Program-made: the position numbers and the translations under genes | Assembly (NCBI GenBank): GCA_002389265.1 | Contig: DGOD01000320.1 | Span: forward strand, 1,165-23,890 | Direction of reading: 5' to 3' | DNA from: Gammaproteobacteria bacterium UBA4475 | GTDB lineage: Bacteria > Pseudomonadota > Gammaproteobacteria > Pseudomonadales > Azotimanducaceae | DNA: 22,726 nt | Part shown: piece after piece, positions 1-7,007 of the stretch | Layout: each line of letters starts with the position of its first letter | Numbering within the stretch: position 1 is the first letter of the stretch | The notes under the pieces: model-generated | Databases searched by the model: none | The model's input: the letters and a program-made list of their open reading frames with translations, nothing else | What the model was told of the DNA's origin: nothing

Positions 1-2645
1 CGCAAGCCTTTGGGTGTCGCAAAGTTTGCCATAATGATCTTACCCAGTGACTTCTGAGAGCCATTCGAGTAACTCGCTACTACCAGGCCATCGTCACCGA
101 TATTCACACCCACTAGATTACCCTCAGCAGCACCGTTCTGGCTTTGGCTCAGTACAGCAAACGGCGCGTTAAACTGTGTACTACGATTATAGCCAATGGA
201 GATTGCGGTACCGGTAATTGCTTCGCTGCGTAATGTCGCACCGCCTAAGGGAGAAACAATCGAGCCACTGGTATCGAAAGTTAACTCGCCCTTATCTAAG
301 AAAATCGGCGACCAATAGGGAATATTACCGTCATCAAATTCACCCTTGTCAGTGGTCTCCACCCATTCGCCATCTTTGGATTGAGAGACGTATAGTGCTG
401 CATTTCCCTGCAAGTCGTTCTCTAAGCTGATGTAGGTAGACGTTGCTCCGAACGCTGCTTCAATATCCTCAAGGCCCCAGTCAGAAGATCCTGCAATTTG
501 AATGAAGGAGTCCGCTGAAGTTGTCGAGCCCGTGATAATGAGTGATTCAGTAACATCATTAAAATCGACTTTCACACCAGAAACGGTTCGACCGAGACTA
601 TCGCCCATCTGGTTTATTTTACTTTGCATATGCTCAGTAAATGTACCAATGGAGTACTGACCCGGGTCCAATGAAAATTGAGCTGAAATGCCGTCAATAA
701 TGACAGTCATATCCTTATTAGCGTCACTAACAGTGAACGACTTTCTTGGGTCTACACCCATAGTTGATCCGAACACAATCGCCGGTATAGAAGCTTGACC
801 ACGAACGGTTGGCAGATTATCGATCACCGAGGTCTGCGGAGTAATAGCAAAACCATTTTCTGAGATTCCCAACAACTCGGCAGCCAAAACAGATGAGTCA
901 GTGATAGTTCCATCAGTATTTAAATTGAGCTTCACTGAAATACTGGATTCATCTCCTGTTGTACCAGAGCTAATGAGAAACTTGCCATCGGTGTAACCGA
1001 CTTTTATGCCGAAGCGTTGATCTCTAAGGGCCCGCTCACCATCGCCGTTAGCAGAGATATTTCTTAGCAGTAAGACGTCTGAGTCACCGGACACTTGAAC
1101 AATTTCAGTACCAAAAGTTGGTGGCACATCCTGATCTGTGGACATAACCGCTGCGCCAACTTTGAATACCTCATCAATATCTCCGTCGCTGCTACTGAGA
1201 TACATACTTGATATTTTAGCAGGATCCCCCTGGCTAAAACGAAAACCTTGATTAGCATTGTCACGTGAAACAGTAACGTCAGAAAAATCGGTAGAACCTG
1301 CGAGCTCTTGGTTAATGAGATAAACCAGCTGATCATTACTGATCTGATCCACATCAGGATCATAGCCTCCAGCTGTCATCAAACCTCGCACATCAATATC
1401 GATCGACTCAAGAGCACTCCATGCTCCGTTCGCAAAACTAGACTCGCCTCTGCGCAGAGTCAGCAGACCGCTACTTGCATCACTAAAGTCATAAAGTTTT
1501 CCGTCACCGAAGCGCGAATTTAGAACATTTTGCAACTCAAAGGCGATTTCGGAGCCAGAAAGCTTCAAATCTTTACCGACTAAATGTTCAAGACCGACGT
1601 CAACAAACGTCGATTGATCAATAGAAATTTGAAACATATTCTGGAGCTCTTCATAAGAAAAGCTCGATATATCCACACCGTCCTGGTTATTCGTCAAATT
1701 CAAGTTATCGGCATAGGTACTCGTATCCGAAATAGGCATAGTCACTGTCGCGGGGGTAGATTCGACGGGTGAAGACAAGTTATCGAAAGAATATTTTTTA
1801 TATTCAGTACCCGTGGTAATCAAGAACTTTGCACTGTCAGCACTAGTTCGCTGTAATTCTAGCAACTCAGACCGGGTCTTGATCTCACCATATTTATTAA
1901 CAAAGTATGCGTCACCGCCTTTGTCTGAGGCTTGAATAAGTTGGGGATCAACTTCCGTACCGTCTATGGAAACATAGGTTTGCCACTTATTGAACGGTGA
2001 ATCTGCAGTAGCAGCAGCTGTTTTCACGTAGTAGATGGTTGCGAGGTGGCTCGATCCAGATGCGCCGTATACGGTTAAGGAAGTCGTTTTATGATAGGTT
2101 TCCTCTTTCGCAGGATTAAATGCCTCTAGAATCGGAATACTGTCAGACGGCAAGTTAAGACCCAACTCAACCTCACTGGTTGCGGAAAACTCGGCAACGG
2201 TTTGCCGAGGTATTGCTAGAGCACTAAGAGGTTCGCTGAAGTCAGCTTTATTTGTCGAGTCTACGGGTAAAGCCATGAGCGCTTGACCCGCGGAGTTGAC
2301 CATTTGGTTTTGCTCGTTGAGCATAAAGCCGCCGTTACGAGTAAAAATCTTGGTGCCATCTGGCGACTCAAGGGCAAAAAAACCGTCACCGGTAATAGCA
2401 AGATCGAGCGAGTTAGCAGAGAATTCAATATTACCTTGACTGAACTCCTGAGAAACCGACTTTAACGAGACACCAGCACCGATGACACTAGAGGCCTTCT
2501 GCAAAGGTGAGGTTGCGAAAATGTCGCCGAAGTCAGCTTCAGATCTTTTAAATCCTGAAGTACCCGAGTTGGCAATATTGTTAGACGTCACAGCAAGTTC
2601 TGTTGTTGCTGCGTTCAAACCGGTCAAAGATGTATAAAATGACAT
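1..2645 (-). CDS. flgE: Flagellar hook protein FlgE (3' end outside window), unusually long
   Basis: Builds the extracellular hook joining the basal body to the filament. The reading frame is open from the ATG at 2645 to the left edge, 881 residues with no stop. The N-terminus (MSFYTSLTGLNAATTELAVT, then SNNIANSGTSGFKRSEADFG) is the typical hook/rod D0 helix, followed by the conserved GDGFF region near residue 88. The last visible residues (SNGSQKSLGKIIMANFATPKGL region) match the stretch about 80 residues before the end of ordinary FlgE proteins, so the full protein should be about 960 residues against about 400 in E. coli. The extra length is in the middle, where the surface-exposed domains lie. 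It is 23 bases after flgD in one operon. A GGAG lies about 10 bases before the start. Identity is firm; the exact end is unknown. Confidence 0.95.
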   Translation of the reverse strand, partial: MSFYTSLTGLNAATTELAVTSNNIANSGTSGFKRSEADFGDIFATSPLQKASSVIGAGVSLKSVSQEFSQGNIEFSANSLDLAITGDGFFALESPDGTKIFTRNGGFMLNEQNQMVNSAGQALMALPVDSTNKADFSEPLSALAIPRQTVAEFSATSEVELGLNLPSDSIPILEAFNPAKEETYHKTTSLTVYGASGSSHLATIYYVKTAAATADSPFNKWQTYVSIDGTEVDPQLIQASDKGGDAYFVNKYGEIKTRSELLELQRTSADSAKFLITTGTEYKKYSFDNLSSPVESTPATVTMPISDTSTYADNLNLTNNQDGVDISSFSYEELQNMFQISIDQSTFVDVGLEHLVGKDLKLSGSEIAFELQNVLNSRFGDGKLYDFSDASSGLLTLRRGESSFANGAWSALESIDIDVRGLMTAGGYDPDVDQISNDQLVYLINQELAGSTDFSDVTVSRDNANQGFRFSQGDPAKISSMYLSSSDGDIDEVFKVGAAVMSTDQDVPPTFGTEIVQVSGDSDVLLLRNISANGDGERALRDQRFGIKVGYTDGKFLISSGTTGDESSISVKLNLNTDGTITDSSVLAAELLGISENGFAITPQTSVIDNLPTVRGQASIPAIVFGSTMGVDPRKSFTVSDANKDMTVIIDGISAQFSLDPGQYSIGTFTEHMQSKINQMGDSLGRTVSGVKVDFNDVTESLIITGSTTSADSFIQIAGSSDWGLEDIEAAFGATSTYISLENDLQGNAALYVSQSKDGEWVETTDKGEFDDGNIPYWSPIFLDKGELTFDTSGSIVSPLGGATLRSEAITGTAISIGYNRSTQFNAPFAVLSQSQNGAAEGNLVGVNIGDDGLVVASYSNGSQKSLGKIIMANFATPKGL

Positions 2646-2668
2646 ATTATTTTAACTCCGTAACAATG

Positions 2669-3352
2669 TTATATTTCTATTCGATCTACTTGAGCTAGAG
2701 ACAGTTTCAAGCCCCCGTCGAGTTCAACAAGGATATCTTGCGCTGAAGCATCCCAAGTCACTGCTCTTACGGTTGCGGAGGTTTTCACCATTGCCGTTTC
2801 CATTTGAGCACCGTTGACTACCGAGGCAGACATGACATAGTTTCCATATGGAGCAATATCACCGTTGGTTGTAAGCCCATCCCATGTAAGAGGCAGAGTA
2901 CCTTTAGATTGGTTTCCTAAGGTTTGTCTTGCGACTAAGTCTCCAGTTTTTGGCTCGTAAATACTGACAATGACTGACTCCGCACCATTTGCGAGTTCAA
3001 TATCACCATTAGCGGTCACCCCGCCGCCGCCAACAACTTGTCCGCCTTGCAACGCAATCTTTTTACCCAACAGATTGGCTCCGCCTACAAACTTTTCATC
3101 CCTGATCAGGTTTGCAACCTCGCTCATAGTCCCTTCCATCGACTTCATGGATTCAAGAGATGAGAACTGCGCTAATTGGGCAACAAATGCCTCGTTTCCC
3201 ATTGGATCTAGTGGGTTCTGATTTTTCAGCTGGGTCGTAAACAGTTGCAGGAATGCATCACGACCTAGGTCCTCCTGGGTTGTGTTGGCTACGATTTGCT
3301 GATCTTCGTATTCTTTTGTTGTCAGCATGCTGCTATTTACACTGGATAACAT
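2669..3352 (-). CDS. flgD: Flagellar hook-capping/assembly protein FlgD
   Basis: A scaffold that sits on the growing hook and is needed for FlgE subunits to polymerise; it is discarded when the hook is finished. The 227-residue protein has the hallmark N-terminal region (LGRDAFLQLFTTQLKNQNPL and then DPMGNEAFVAQLAQFSSLE, residues about 28-68). The C-terminal half is the beta-rich FlgD Ig/Tudor-like part, including a PLTWDGLTTNG stretch. Length is normal. The ATG at 3352 is preceded by AAAGGAG about 11 bases upstream. It lies 20 bases after flgC and 23 bases before flgE, consistent with one transcript flgBCDE. Confidence 0.96.
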   Translation of the reverse strand: MLSSVNSSMLTTKEYEDQQIVANTTQEDLGRDAFLQLFTTQLKNQNPLDPMGNEAFVAQLAQFSSLESMKSMEGTMSEVANLIRDEKFVGGANLLGKKIALQGGQVVGGGGVTANGDIELANGAESVIVSIYEPKTGDLVARQTLGNQSKGTLPLTWDGLTTNGDIAPYGNYVMSASVVNGAQMETAMVKTSATVRAVTWDASAQDILVELDGGLKLSLAQVDRIEI

Positions 3353-3372
3353 CTTGATATTTCTCCTTTAAA

Positions 3373-3798
3373 TCAGGCTTTACTAATTTCTAGCGTTCTG
3401 AGCATTAGCTGTCTTGCGGTTGTCATCACCTTGACGTTGTTTTCATAACTTCTCGCCGCTGTCATCATTTCGACCATCTCGGTCACTTCGGATACACTCG
3501 AACCGTAAACAAAGCCATCTTCGTCCGCTAAAACATTCATCGGATCATGGATTTGTTTTGCCTCAGCGTTATCATCCACAATATTCGTGACTTTAACGCC
3601 GCCGAGAAATTCCTTTGAGTAGCCTTGTAGATTTGAGTTAACCAGGGTTGCAAAGACCGCCCGCTTGGCATGAAACGCTTCTTTTTCACTACCGGCGACC
3701 ACACTCGCGTTGGCGAGGTTAGAAGCCGTAGTATTCAAACGAACCATCTGGGCATTCATGCCACTGCCAGCGATATTAAATATATTGTTGATAGCCAT
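3373..3798 (-). CDS. flgC: Flagellar proximal rod protein FlgC
   Basis: One of the rod proteins of the periplasmic drive shaft. The 141-residue protein begins with the rod-protein D0 motif (FNIAGSGMNAQMVRLNTTAS, LANAS) and ends with the conserved C-terminal helix (VTEMVEMMTAARSYENNVKV, then MTTARQLMLRTLEI). Length is normal for the family (about 134-150). The start at 3798 has AGGAG 8 bases upstream. Only 3 bases separate it from the flgB stop, so the two are very likely translated from one mRNA. Confidence 0.96.
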   Translation of the reverse strand: MAINNIFNIAGSGMNAQMVRLNTTASNLANASVVAGSEKEAFHAKRAVFATLVNSNLQGYSKEFLGGVKVTNIVDDNAEAKQIHDPMNVLADEDGFVYGSSVSEVTEMVEMMTAARSYENNVKVMTTARQLMLRTLEISKA

Positions 3799-3801
3799 TT
3801 A

Positions 3802-4188
3802 TTATTCTCCTCTTAGGGCTTTTCGGATCCCGCTAATTCGACCTTCCAGTATCGTCAAAGTCGCTTGATACTCTCCTGCGGCGCGGCCAAATTTCGCCTG
3901 CTGAACACTCATCTCGACGGTATTTCCATCTGCTGAGGGATTTAAAGGTACTTCGTAAGTTAGGCTGCCATTGCCATTAGCATTGCCGACGCTGAGATGA
4001 CCTTCATTGGTAAGTGCCAGCTTGCCCATGCCGAGCTCTCTTTTAAGGACATCGTTAAACTCAAAATCCCGGGCTTTAAAATTTGGTGTTTCAGCATTGG
4101 CAATATTTCTCGCCAAAACTGTCATGCGTTCGTTACGCATACCCAGGGCTTTTTCATGAACGCCAAATACTGAATCGATCATACTCAT
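3802..4188 (-). CDS. flgB: Flagellar proximal rod protein FlgB
   Basis: First gene of the rod/hook operon and a component of the proximal rod. The 128-residue protein shows LARNIANAETPNFKARDFEF, the standard FlgB signature, and a C-terminal helix (AAGEYQATLTILEGRISGIR). The ATG at 4188 has AAGGGA about 9 bases upstream; a second ATG two codons later is possible. A sigma-54-type promoter lies about 130 bases upstream (4320-4335). The cheV and cheR genes that often precede flgB in Vibrio and Shewanella are absent; flgA is divergent instead. Confidence 0.96.
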   Translation of the reverse strand: MSMIDSVFGVHEKALGMRNERMTVLARNIANAETPNFKARDFEFNDVLKRELGMGKLALTNEGHLSVGNANGNGSLTYEVPLNPSADGNTVEMSVQQAKFGRAAGEYQATLTILEGRISGIRKALRGE

Positions 4189-4208
4189 GATTTTTTTCCC
4201 TTTTCAGT

Positions 4209-4235
4209 TAAAGCTAACCTGTTTGCTGCCGATCA
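4209..4235 (+). promoter_or_regulatory. Sigma-28 (FliA)-like promoter, divergent from flgB
   Basis: TAAA at 4209-4212, exactly 15 bases, then GCCGATCA at 4228-4235, against the FliA consensus TAAA-N15-GCCGATAA (one mismatch). It reads rightward, toward flgA, but lies inside the flgB leader on the opposite strand and about 300 bases before the flgA start. It could give flgA a long leader late in assembly, or an RNA antisense to the flgB leader. Confidence 0.5.
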
Positions 4236-4319
4236 TCTTTGTGACTGCAAGTCTCTCTCGAACTGCACTTGCTCACTGTGGTGATAATAGACAGCCCCTG
4301 ACTGCACGAGTTAACTAAT

Positions 4320-4335
4320 GCAATTGCAATGCCAA
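4320..4335 (-). promoter_or_regulatory. Sigma-54 (RpoN) promoter for flgBCDE
   Basis: On the minus strand the site reads TTGGCAT-TGCAA-TTGC, against the RpoN consensus TTGGCAC-N5-TTGC. The -24 GG (4333, 4332) and -12 GC (4321, 4320) have the required 12-base offset. Transcription would start near 4308, giving an untranslated leader of about 120 bases before flgB. RpoN control of rod/hook operons is known in Vibrio and Pseudomonas. Only the -24 C has changed to T. Confidence 0.75.
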
Positions 4336-4369
4336 CTTTTGGAAATTGTGTTTACTTTCGCACTCACCA

Positions 4370-4398
4370 TTGATAATTCTTTGATAATTGTTTGTAAA
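4370..4398 (+). promoter_or_regulatory. Possible sigma-70 promoter for flgA
   Basis: TTGATA (4370-4375), 17 bases, then TGTAAA (4393-4398): five of six and four of six consensus bases. The -35 hexamer is part of a direct repeat (TTGATAATT at 4370 and again at 4381). It is about 150 bases before the preferred flgA start. The match is modest and the region is AT-rich, so chance is a real alternative. Confidence 0.25.
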
Positions 4399-4412
4399 AG
4401 CAGGAATCCTGC
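4370..4412. repeat. Direct repeat plus small palindrome in the flgB-flgA control region
   Basis: TTGATAATT occurs at 4370-4378 and 4381-4389, an 11-base period that would place both copies on the same face of the helix. A perfect 13-base palindrome, GCAGGAATCCTGC, follows at 4400-4412. The whole gene-free stretch 4189-4545 contains these, the sigma-54 and sigma-28-like sites, and a GGCAAA/TTTGCC inverted repeat at 4471-4484. A regulator-binding role is inference only. Confidence 0.4.
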
Positions 4413-4545
4413 CAATCCCCTCCCGAGAAACGATTAGCATGATCTAAAGCGGCTAGATGCGGCCTAGACGGGCAAAAATTTGCCACTTTTGCGGCTATCT
4501 CGTCGCCGCGTTGCGCAAATGACCGACCTGGGCGATACTCATGAA

Positions 4546-5613
4546 ATGCTGAAATTTTTTGATTTTACTGTAGCGGTCTGGCTCTTTCTGGCCTCCGCTG
4601 TCGTATTTGCGACACCCGAGACCCTTGATCGACGTCAATTACTTGACGATCAGATCGTCGACTACTTGTCGCAAGCGCTCAATCTGGCGCCATCAGCGGC
4701 AGCGACTGTGTCTATCGATAATCGACTTGAGATACCTGAATGCCCTGATGGTTTTCGAATTAGCCTCCCCTATAAGGACCATCAGACAGTTCTCGCCGAA
4801 TGTGATGATCCCCGGTGGTCGACGTACCTACGCATCAAGATTGCGATAGTCTCAGAACTTCTGACTTACGGGAAAGATCTGCAGGCCGGCAAACTTCTCA
4901 CCGCCGCAGACCTGCGCGTCGAGACGAAAGTAACCCGCCAGGCAGTCCCTCGAGAACAGGTCAGTGATTTTGTCGGTCGATTGCTTGTCAGGCCCGTCAA
5001 ACAAGGTCAGGCGGTGATTGCGTCGCATATCGACGTACCGATTACAGTTTTTGTATTAAAGGTAGCGGTAGAACGTGGCGACCCCGTGACCCTTGCAAAG
5101 CTGTCGACCGAACTCAAGGGCAGTACCAGCGTACCGATTAATCAACGAGTGAGCAGCCAACTTTTGCAAGACGCTGTTGCTGCACGAAACTTGGCCCAAG
5201 GCCAGCAACTCGTCGCCAACGATCTGCTGCGGCGCTGGCCGAGACTCGTCGTCACTAAGCCCATCGCCTATGGCCAGGCGCTCAGCCCGGAGAATGTTGA
5301 AGTGCAGTCAATCTACGATGTTGAAAAACCACAGGCACTCGGCGCTATGACAGACATTACTCAGACACAAGCCACCCGTACCCTCAGTGCTGGCCACACG
5401 ATATTAGCGACAGATATCAGGCCTGCACCACTGATTAGGAAGCTTGATAACGTCAACATGATAATCGAAAGTGGCGCTTTGACGATTACAGTGGGCCTGG
5501 TAGCGGAAGAAGATGGTGTATTACATGAGCTAATCACGCTACGGAATCCAGACTCTGGCGAACAGTTACAAGGCATAGTCACCGGCCCTGGACGCGTTAA
5601 ATTGCAGTATTAG
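4546..5613 (+). CDS. flgA: Flagellar P-ring assembly chaperone FlgA, with three SAF-like modules
   Basis: Periplasmic chaperone for P-ring (FlgI) assembly. The ATG at 4546 is chosen because it gives a clean Sec signal peptide (MLKFFDFTVAVWLFLASAVV); the frame is open back to a TTG at 4480, with another ATG at 4519, and none has a strong ribosome site. From 4546 the protein is 355 residues, against about 220-240 in most FlgA. The N-terminal domain has a Cys pair (66, 87) as in E. coli. Three modules of about 65 residues follow (about 100-165, 168-232, 233-297), each with a G-x-x-L/V turn and an ending like GQ-x-I/L-x-A-x-D/H-I/L. The C-terminus (NVNMIIESGALTITVGLVAE, then GQ-like G-x-V-x-GPGRVKL) is classic FlgA. 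Extra module copies explain the length. It is divergent from flgB and upstream of flgMN. Confidence 0.92.
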   Translation: MLKFFDFTVAVWLFLASAVVFATPETLDRRQLLDDQIVDYLSQALNLAPSAAATVSIDNRLEIPECPDGFRISLPYKDHQTVLAECDDPRWSTYLRIKIAIVSELLTYGKDLQAGKLLTAADLRVETKVTRQAVPREQVSDFVGRLLVRPVKQGQAVIASHIDVPITVFVLKVAVERGDPVTLAKLSTELKGSTSVPINQRVSSQLLQDAVAARNLAQGQQLVANDLLRRWPRLVVTKPIAYGQALSPENVEVQSIYDVEKPQALGAMTDITQTQATRTLSAGHTILATDIRPAPLIRKLDNVNMIIESGALTITVGLVAEEDGVLHELITLRNPDSGEQLQGIVTGPGRVKLQY

Positions 5614-5773
5614 CCGGCGAACCCAGACCACTTTAAACGAGCGCAGGCCATGTAGATCGATATTCCGAATGTTTCGTAGTTAGTAGGTACGACTTAACCT
5701 ATTGAAATTATTGTATTTAATATACTCAAAAACACTTTTTCGAGATTATTATCGAAAATACTTAAAAAATGGC

Positions 5774-5800
5774 TAAAGTTTTTTAAGTCAGGGTCGATTA
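5774..5800 (+). promoter_or_regulatory. Sigma-28 (FliA) promoter for flgMN
   Basis: TAAA (5774-5777), 15 bases, GTCGATTA (5793-5800); consensus TAAA-N15-GCCGATAA, so six of eight in the -10 part with perfect -35 and spacing. Transcription would start about 40 bases before flgM. FliA-driven flgM is the known feedback arrangement in flagellated gammaproteobacteria. The rest of the 231-base gap 5614-5844 is AT-rich, and I see no other clear element or terminator in it. Confidence 0.7.
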
Positions 5801-5844
5801 AGTTAGTGGAGTAAAACCAATCGCGAGAAAGAAGGACTAAGGAA

Positions 5845-6162
5845 ATGATCGACAGCATATCCAATTCGCCACCACCAGCGAACCGTCAACAAAAGGCAGC
5901 CGCAGCGGATAGCCAGACTAGCCTTGCGTCGCAGACCGAGAACGCCAAGGTTGACGGTCAGATGAAAACTAAAATTGCCGAGACGACTGATAACGTCAAA
6001 TTGAGCGAACTTGCAGCCACAGCGCTGAGCAACGCTGAATTTGATCAAGAAAAGACGACTCGGATTAAAGAAGCCATAGAGCAGGGCAACTATCCACTGG
6101 ATCACAAACGCCTAGCTGAAAGCTTTTTGGCGCTCGAACAGTTGATTAGCGATAACGCTTGA
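5845..6162 (+). CDS. flgM: Anti-sigma-28 factor FlgM
   Basis: Binds and inhibits FliA until the hook is finished, then is exported through the flagellar channel. The 105-residue protein has a disordered polar N-terminal half rich in Ala, Gln, Ser and Asn and a helical C-terminal half (VKLSELAATALSNAEFDQEK, then TTRIKEAIEQGNYPLD) that matches the sigma-binding region; GNYPLD-x-K-R-LAE is the family signature. GAAGGA lies 8 bases before the ATG and another AGGA closer in. It is 87 bases before flgN and has a sigma-28-type promoter. Confidence 0.93.
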   Translation: MIDSISNSPPPANRQQKAAAADSQTSLASQTENAKVDGQMKTKIAETTDNVKLSELAATALSNAEFDQEKTTRIKEAIEQGNYPLDHKRLAESFLALEQLISDNA

Positions 6163-6249
6163 ACCGTTTCGATAAAGCGCCGTTGAAGGTCCGCCATAGA
6201 TGGCATTAACATGATAAGCTATCAATCATTCATGCTATAGCTGGATCTA

Positions 6250-6717
6250 ATGAGCCTCAACCAACAGGTCGTGCAGTCACTTAGAAAATTGGAACTCCTT
6301 CTCGAAAGGGAATTCGTCGCGCTCAAATCTCAGGATCTAGATGATTTTGATAATATCCAACAACAAAAGGCGCCCATTCTACGATTTTTCTCTGAATCAG
6401 CGTTTGTAGCCTCTAGCGCTGCTGACGAACCGGTGAGTCAAACGGCGCACTCCAGCGGTGACCCAACCCTTCCCGAACAGCAGGCAGATTCGACGGCAAG
6501 CACTTCGAACCCCTTAACGCCGGAACTGACCGAACTGGCACGACATTGCCAAACTCTGCACCGCAGGAATGAAATACTCATCAATCGAAAACTAGAAGCT
6601 GTTCGCGGCGCCTTACAGGCCTTGCAGTCTCCCGCCCACAGTCGTGAAGTAGAAGTGTACGATCGGCTTGGCAAATTAGCCGGCGGACACACGTTAAAGC
6701 GTCCTATAGTCCGCTAA
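6250..6717 (+). CDS. flgN: Flagellar export chaperone FlgN
   Basis: Cytoplasmic chaperone for the hook-filament junction proteins FlgK and FlgL, delivering them to the export gate. The 155-residue protein is mainly helical: residues about 1-50 (LRKLELLLEREFVALKSQDL) and about 91-130 (ELTELARHCQTLHRRNEILI, NRKLEAVRGALQAL) fit the FlgN long-helix pattern. Between them, about residues 51-92, is a polar low-complexity insert rich in Ser, Ala, Thr and Pro that ordinary FlgN lacks. The ribosome site is weak (GGAT). Position right after flgM supports the call. It converges with FlhX, with only 2 bases between the stops and no visible terminator. Confidence 0.85.
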   Translation: MSLNQQVVQSLRKLELLLEREFVALKSQDLDDFDNIQQQKAPILRFFSESAFVASSAADEPVSQTAHSSGDPTLPEQQADSTASTSNPLTPELTELARHCQTLHRRNEILINRKLEAVRGALQALQSPAHSREVEVYDRLGKLAGGHTLKRPIVR

Positions 6718-6719
6718 CC

Positions 6720-7007
6720 TTATAATTTCCGGTGCTGTTCCGGGGAATCACCACGCATCCAATACACCCACGACAGCACAACGGCGACGGCAACATAAAG
6801 CTCTTCAGGTATTTCGGTATTTAACTCAACTTCAGTGAGCAACGCCGCTAGCGCCGGATTTTCTGAGATCACGGTACCTTGGCTGATCGCCGCTTCAATG
6901 ATCGCCCGCGCCATCTCCCCTTCCCCTTTCGCAACCACCTTGGGAACTTTGAATTCGCCATATTGCAAGGCTACAGCTCGACTCAAGCCTTTATCATGAG
7001 GCTTCAC
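6720..7007 (-). CDS. flhX: FlhX: stand-alone FlhB cytoplasmic-domain homologue
   Basis: The 95-residue protein aligns with the part of FlhB after its autocleavage site: RAVALQYGEFKVPKVVAKGE against FAVALAYDAATSQAPRVVAV of the FlhB encoded here, and IPEELYVAVAVVLSWVY against VPEELYHAVAMVIAYVF. It has no membrane segments and no NPTH-type cleavage motif; it starts about where cleaved FlhB would start. FlhX/FlhB2 proteins are known in several bacteria, and in Helicobacter pylori one can stand in for the FlhB C-terminal domain. A role in switching export specificity is inferred from this. The start is GTG at 7007, which overlaps the TGA of the FliK-like gene by 4 bases (GTGA), indicating translational coupling. 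Confidence 0.85.
   Translation of the reverse strand: MKPHDKGLSRAVALQYGEFKVPKVVAKGEGEMARAIIEAAISQGTVISENPALAALLTEVELNTEIPEELYVAVAVVLSWVYWMRGDSPEQHRKL

Noticed and set aside
1064..1363. Long open frames inside flgE on the same strand but other frame
   Set aside because: The flgE frame is clearly coding here and the translation resembles no protein I know.
4471..4488. Minus-strand TGGCA...TGC resembling a second sigma-54 site for flgB
   Set aside because: Spacing is one base short and it lies about 290 bases upstream; it is more simply an inverted repeat GGCAAA/TTTGCC.
6173..6200. TAAA...GCCATAGA between flgM and flgN as a sigma-28 promoter
   Set aside because: The -10 part matches poorly and the spacing is off by one.
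6535..6550. Sigma-54-like TGGCACG...TTGC on the plus strand inside flgN
   Set aside because: The GG-to-GC spacing is one base short, and it would read into the converging flhX gene.
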